Assembly: GCF_046530675.1 (NCBI RefSeq)
Contig: NZ_CP172558.1
Coordinates: 2,356,001 to 2,420,000 of the forward strand
Source of the DNA: Chitinibacter sp046530675
Lineage (GTDB): Bacteria; Pseudomonadota; Gammaproteobacteria; Burkholderiales; Chitinibacteraceae
DNA length: 64,000 nucleotides
Direction of reading: 5' to 3'
The notes under the pieces were generated by a model that ran no database searches, was not told the DNA's origin, and saw only the letters and a list, made by a program, of their open reading frames with translations. Shown piece after piece: positions 60,312 through 64,000 of the stretch (the first letter of the stretch is position 1; each line of letters opens with the position of its first letter). The translations under genes and the position numbers were made by a program.

Positions 60312-61867
60312 CTTTGAAATTTATCCTCCCTGAATTTGACCCCAACTTGACTGGCTCGGTTGAGACCGACCCGAAAAAGCTCAAGGAATGGCTGATTGCC
60401 TTGCCAACGGCCAATGTCATCGAGGCTGGTCGCTTGATGCTCGACGCCTTGACGGTACTCAATCGAACCAAGCTTGAGCCGGACTTGCGTGCGCCTTTGC
60501 TCGCCGAATATCAAAACTCGATTGAAATGCTGACCGGCGCTTTTGAAATCGCCTACGCCTCACCGGGTTTGCCGATGAAAGAGTCGGCGCGACTTGCCGC
60601 CCAGCTGGCGCGCAATGTCTGGCACGAGCTGGCAACGGGCTGGAAAGTGGCGATTCAGGAAAAACTCGACGAAAAACGCTTTAGCCTGTTTGGCGGTACC
60701 GGTAATAAGGTAGCACCGGCGCTGTTTCAATCTTTGCTGTATGCCTACTGGCGCGTTTTCCAGGTGTCGGGGCGCTTGTACCAGAATTTGTCCGAAGGCA
60801 TGTGGCTGGAAATGCACCAGACCTTTTGCTATTGCGCCGAAAACAAGATGCTCGACGAGCCTAAAAACGAGAATCCGAAAGACAAGGCCAGCCGTCCGAT
60901 TGCGACCTTGTACAAACAGATGATTTTGCTGGCCTTGGCCGACCCGCATCGTTTTGCCGGCTCCGAGCTCGATAAAGTGATCGAGATTATCGAAAACTAC
61001 GCGCCGCATGCACATTTTCAACCGCTGAGTAAATTGTCATCGACTGCGGGTTATTTTCTGATCGAACTCGAGTCTGACAAGGCACCGGTTTATGTCGGCA
61101 ATCGCTCGCTCGACAATCATCTCGGGCAAGCTTTGCTGTTTGATACGATAGAGCTGGCCAAAAAACTGCACAAAGCCGAGCATTCGGTCGAGGCGCAGGC
61201 ACCAATGGCCAAAGATCGCGCCAAAGTGCTGATGTGGCTGGAAATCCTGCGCCGGGTGATCCGGCAATGGAGCATTGTTCCGCATCGCATGTATCAACGG
61301 ATTCCAACTCATTCGAGTATCAGCGTCGCTTTCGGTTTGCGCCGTACCGCATTCCGTTTGAATCAGGGGCAGCCCGGCGGCGCGGAGCATATTATTGTTG
61401 CGGAAAAAGATCTGGAATTGACGCAGTGGCAAGTGATTAACGAAAGCCCAGGTGGTTATGGGATTTTGACCCAGCATTTGCCCGACGAGCGTGCCAAAGC
61501 CGGCGAGATTGTCGCCTTGTCGGTCGCCAAGGAAAGTCACTGGATGGTCGGATCGATCCGCTGGATGCAACAGCATCATAACGGCGCAATGGAAATGGGT
61601 TTGCAGGTGATGAGCGCCAAAGCGGTCGCCATTCTGATGCGCTCAACCCAGCAGAGCGAAGCGGGCAGTTATTTTCCGGCTCTGCTGCTGCCGGCGATTC
61701 CGGCGCTCAAACAGGCTGCACGCCTTGCCGCGCCAAAAGGGCAATACACACCGTTGCGTGAGTATTCGGTACTGATGGGCGAGCGCGAAATGTTTGTCCG
61801 TGCGGCCAAACTGATCGAGCAGCAAAACGGTTATGATCTGTTCGAATTCACGGGCGAATTGAACTGA
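60308..61867 (+). CDS. Conserved hypothetical protein coupled to bioA
   Basis: A 519-residue cytoplasmic protein that I do not recognise as a named enzyme. The first 130 residues are helical (LKEWLIALPTANVIEAGRLMLDALTVLNRTKLEPDLRAPLLAEYQNSIEMLTGAFEIAY). The middle is helix-rich. The C-terminal part holds QWQVINESPGGYGILTQHLPDERAKAGEIVALSVAKESHWMVGSIRWMQQHHNGAMEMGLQVMSAKAV, which has the small beta-barrel look of a PilZ-type or other ligand-binding domain; that is only an impression. The start overlaps bioA by ATGA, so both are translated together. No signal peptide or helix segment for membrane insertion was seen. Confidence 0.7.
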   Translation: MTLKFILPEFDPNLTGSVETDPKKLKEWLIALPTANVIEAGRLMLDALTVLNRTKLEPDLRAPLLAEYQNSIEMLTGAFEIAYASPGLPMKESARLAAQLARNVWHELATGWKVAIQEKLDEKRFSLFGGTGNKVAPALFQSLLYAYWRVFQVSGRLYQNLSEGMWLEMHQTFCYCAENKMLDEPKNENPKDKASRPIATLYKQMILLALADPHRFAGSELDKVIEIIENYAPHAHFQPLSKLSSTAGYFLIELESDKAPVYVGNRSLDNHLGQALLFDTIELAKKLHKAEHSVEAQAPMAKDRAKVLMWLEILRRVIRQWSIVPHRMYQRIPTHSSISVAFGLRRTAFRLNQGQPGGAEHIIVAEKDLELTQWQVINESPGGYGILTQHLPDERAKAGEIVALSVAKESHWMVGSIRWMQQHHNGAMEMGLQVMSAKAVAILMRSTQQSEAGSYFPALLLPAIPALKQAARLAAPKGQYTPLREYSVLMGEREMFVRAAKLIEQQNGYDLFEFTGELN

Positions 61868-62872
61868 TTATTTGCGATCCATTGGGGTATTGCTTTCCAG
61901 GTTGGGTTCGCTCTGCTCTTTGGGCTGATACTCTGGTTGGGTATTTGGCAGCTTGGCGCGTGGATGCGTCTTGTCATACACCTCGGCCAAATGCTGAAAG
62001 TCCAGATGCGTGTAAATCTGGGTGGTCGCAATACTGGCGTGGCCGAGCAGCTCCTGCACCGCACGCAAATCACCGGATGATTGCAGCAAATGGCTGGCGC
62101 AGCTATGGCGCAGTTTATGCGGGTAGAGCGGTTCCTTGATTCCCAGTTTGACTTGCCAGTGCCTTAAGCGCAATTGCACCGCGCGAGTCGTCAAAGGGGT
62201 GCCATTCTTGCTGACAAACACGGTATTGGTCTGGCCACGAACCCATTGAGGGCGAATCGTTAACCAGTGTCGCAAAGCTTCGATTGCCGCTTTGCCGATC
62301 GGCACGATCCGGGTTTTATTGCCTTTACCGGTGATGCTGGCCATCCCGTGCGGTATATCCAGATCAATCAGCCTGACGTTGACCAGCTCGCCGACTCGCA
62401 GTCCCGACGAATACGCCAGCTCGAAAATTGCCTTGTCGCGGGCATCGAGTCCCTCGTCGTCGGGCATATTTTCGAGAAAGCCGACGGCGTTATCACTATT
62501 GAGTGTGGCGGGCAGGGCTTTGCTGACTTTGGGCGCTTTGATGCCTTCGACCGGATTGAGCGGCCAGTGAAAATCGCGAATCATCAGCCGGTAAAAAACA
62601 CGCCAGGCCGATAAAATCCGGGCAATTGAACGGCCAGATAAACCACTACTTGCCAGCTGGCGAATAAAACCGCGGATTTGTTGCGCGCCAAGCTGCTCCA
62701 GATTGTGTGACTGACTTAAGCGAGCCAGATGTTGTAAATCGCGCTCGTAGGCCGCCATCGTGTGCGGGCTGGCCATTTTTTCACCTTGCAAATGGCGGAA
62801 AAAATGGACAAATAGCGCCTGAGTGGCGCTATCTGGTGTAAATGTATTTGCTGCGACTTTATGCTTGGGCAT
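61868..62872 (-). CDS. xerC: Tyrosine recombinase XerC
   Basis: A 334-residue site-specific recombinase that acts with XerD at dif to resolve chromosome dimers. ATG at 62870-62872 gives MPKHKVAANTFTPDSATQALFVHFFRHLQ. The N-terminal SAM-like DNA-binding domain is about 15-100, and the catalytic residues are R in SGLRVGELVNVRLIDLD, HKLRHSCASHLLQSSGDL, GHAS and the nucleophile Tyr in TTQIYTHLDF. A C-terminal tail rich in Pro, Glu and Ser is longer than usual. It overlaps the DUF484 gene by 14 nt. A bipartite 49-nt motif lies in the 3' end. Confidence 0.95.
   Translation of the reverse strand: MPKHKVAANTFTPDSATQALFVHFFRHLQGEKMASPHTMAAYERDLQHLARLSQSHNLEQLGAQQIRGFIRQLASSGLSGRSIARILSAWRVFYRLMIRDFHWPLNPVEGIKAPKVSKALPATLNSDNAVGFLENMPDDEGLDARDKAIFELAYSSGLRVGELVNVRLIDLDIPHGMASITGKGNKTRIVPIGKAAIEALRHWLTIRPQWVRGQTNTVFVSKNGTPLTTRAVQLRLRHWQVKLGIKEPLYPHKLRHSCASHLLQSSGDLRAVQELLGHASIATTQIYTHLDFQHLAEVYDKTHPRAKLPNTQPEYQPKEQSEPNLESNTPMDRK
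61885..61933. repeat. 49-nt bipartite motif, one mismatch
   Basis: GGGTAT at 61885-61890 and ATACTC at 61928-61933, inside the 3' end of xerC. Confidence 0.55.
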
Positions 62873-63524
62873 CGTCAGGAATGACGCGCCTGATGGCCGC
62901 CGACACCAGCTCGGACAGGCGCTGCAGATACAGCGTTCCCATATCGGGGTAAAAACGGTCGCTGTCATTGCTGGCCAATACCAGGATGCCAAAGGGCGTT
63001 TCTCCCTGTTTCAGGGCAAACTGGGCAAATGATTTTAGCTCGCCCGTATCGCTCGCAAACCAGTCGAGTACCTCGTCGGTCACATAAGGCCCGCAATAGG
63101 GAGAAACCAGATTTTCAGCCAGTTTGCTGATGGTTTCGCTGACCGGCGAGAATTCCATCAGGTTGCAGTCACCAGCAGGTAGCCACAGACGCAGGGTCAT
63201 AAAGGGAACGCCAAAACGTTCTTTCAAATGATATTCGAGCGTCCCGATAATCGAAGACAGATCATTCGCGCGCATCAAATCGACGGTGAGGTGATGCAGT
63301 TTGTTGGAAATGCTATCGTTTTCGACGCCAAACTGCAGCAGCTCGCTAAGACGAACTTCTAATTGACGATTGCGGTCACGCAGTGTCAGTAATTGACGCT
63401 CGGCCAGTGAAACGGCATGGCCGCCATGACTGTGCGGGACAAAAATCTGTGCAATATCGTCTGCAAAATCGTCAAAAAATGCCGGATTTTGCTTGAGCCA
63501 TAGAACAATATCATTCGCTTGCAT
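62859..63524 (-). CDS. DUF484 family protein
   Basis: A 221-residue protein of the DUF484 type, always beside xerC in proteobacteria. The first half is helical (NDIVLWLKQNPAFFDDFADDIAQIFVPHSHGGHAVSLAERQLLTLRDRNRQLEVRLSELLQFGVEND), with a short coiled-coil stretch; the second half resembles a GAF-like domain (LSSIIGTLEYHLKERFGVPFMTLRLW, FGILVLASNDSDRF). Function unknown. It lies between dapF and xerC, the E. coli order. Confidence 0.9.
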   Translation of the reverse strand: MQANDIVLWLKQNPAFFDDFADDIAQIFVPHSHGGHAVSLAERQLLTLRDRNRQLEVRLSELLQFGVENDSISNKLHHLTVDLMRANDLSSIIGTLEYHLKERFGVPFMTLRLWLPAGDCNLMEFSPVSETISKLAENLVSPYCGPYVTDEVLDWFASDTGELKSFAQFALKQGETPFGILVLASNDSDRFYPDMGTLYLQRLSELVSAAIRRVIPDDAQA

Positions 63525-63535
63525 GTTGCCCTCGA

Positions 63536-64000
63536 TTAAATATCTATAGAACCTTCAAATACGGTAACCGCAGGTCCCGTCATCATCACTGGCTGACCTG
63601 TGCCAGCCCACGAAATATGTAAATCGCCACCACGGGTATGCACCAGCACAGTTTCATCGAGCAGGCCGCGGCGGATTCCGGTGACGACCGCAGCGCAGGC
63701 GCCCGTACCACAGGCCAGCGTTTCACCGGCCGCGCGTTCAAACACTCGCAGGCGGATTTGACGACGACTGATGATCTGCATAAAGCCGGCGTTCACTTTT
63801 TGTGGGAAGCGCGGGTGATTTTCGATCAAGGGGCCGTGCTCAAGCACCGGCGCGTCATCGACTGATTCAACAACCTGCACGGCATGTGGGTTACCCATCG
63901 AAACGACCGAAATGTCATAAACCTGACCATCAACGATCAGCGGGTCAATGATGGCTTCGTCGGGAGCCTGAAATGGGATTTCCTGCGGTTTGAAACGCGG
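63536..64000 (-). CDS. dapF: Diaminopimelate epimerase, 5' end cut by window edge
   Basis: The C-terminal half of the enzyme that interconverts LL- and meso-diaminopimelate for lysine and peptidoglycan. The frame stays open to base 64000, so the N-terminal catalytic Cys domain lies outside. Visible motifs are VSMGNPHAVQVVESVDDAP, FPQKVNAGFMQI, RVFERAAGETLACGTGACAAVV (with the second active-site Cys in ACGTGACA) and GGDLHISWAGTGQPVMMTGPA. It heads the dapF-DUF484-xerC unit. Confidence 0.95.
   Translation of the reverse strand, partial: PRFKPQEIPFQAPDEAIIDPLIVDGQVYDISVVSMGNPHAVQVVESVDDAPVLEHGPLIENHPRFPQKVNAGFMQIISRRQIRLRVFERAAGETLACGTGACAAVVTGIRRGLLDETVLVHTRGGDLHISWAGTGQPVMMTGPAVTVFEGSIDI

Overview
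The window is chromosomal DNA of a Gram-negative betaproteobacterium of the order Neisseriales. The 16S rRNA (12363-13896), SecB, the dapF-DUF484-xerC order and type IV pilus PilZ fit this. The 16S looks closest to Chitinibacteraceae (Chitinibacter, Deefgea and relatives), judged from memory rather than by a search. Most genes are moderately GC-rich. A few (5259-6071, 8885-9550, 34188-34610) are clearly AT-rich and look acquired.

Layout. (1) 1-1939: a regulator-oxidase operon on the minus strand, a GbsR/MarR repressor followed by subunit I of a cyanide-insensitive-type bd quinol oxidase, cut by the window edge; an FNR/ANR box overlaps the promoter -10. (2) 2060-8748: a cobalamin uptake and adenosylation locus (riboswitch, btuB, cobO, btuF, btuC, btuD) with a NYN-LOTUS type gene inserted. 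(3) 8885-11942: an orphan gene, then gpsA, an SH3 protein, secB and grxC. (4) 12109-17751: a complete rRNA operon (16S, tRNA-Ile, tRNA-Ala, 23S, 5S) with promoter, boxA and terminator. (5) 17916-33955: an aryl polyene pigment cluster, with a methyltransferase gene converging on a tightly coupled minus-strand operon of 17 genes: ketosynthases, chain-length factor, ketoreductase, two dehydratases, ACPs, aryl-acid ligase, aromatic ammonia lyase, two acyltransferases, glycosyltransferase, thioesterase, LolA, MMPL exporter and lipoprotein. (6) 34188-38786: tmk, holB, pilZ, tatD, a metallo-beta-lactamase hydrolase and a DUF2237 gene. (7) 38848-53788: pseudouridine synthase, CNNM protein, rquA (rhodoquinone synthesis), pepD, a MASE1-PAS-GGDEF-EAL protein, a transporter, ubiH, pepP, an M48 protease, an SH3 protein and a CHASE2 cyclase. 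(8) 54205-64000: solute-binding protein, metNI and metQ, ltaE, bioA with a coupled unknown gene, xerC, DUF484 and partial dapF.

The main unexplained signal is a 49-nt bipartite inverted motif, GGGTAT-N37-ATACCC, with its half-sites always at the same spacing. It occurs perfectly seven times, with one mismatch eight more times and with two mismatches four times. Sites lie in intergenic regions and inside genes, and none is in the rRNA operon. By hand calculation about 0.004 perfect and 0.14 one-mismatch-or-better sites are expected in 64 kb of random sequence. I know of no described element of this form. Other repeats are a 266-bp MITE-like element with 22-bp terminal inverted repeats, two copies of an 80-95 bp palindromic repeat, and three GTAG-type REP palindromes.

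All positions and counts were made by eye from the sequence. Functional names rest on recognised motifs and gene order, not on database searches.
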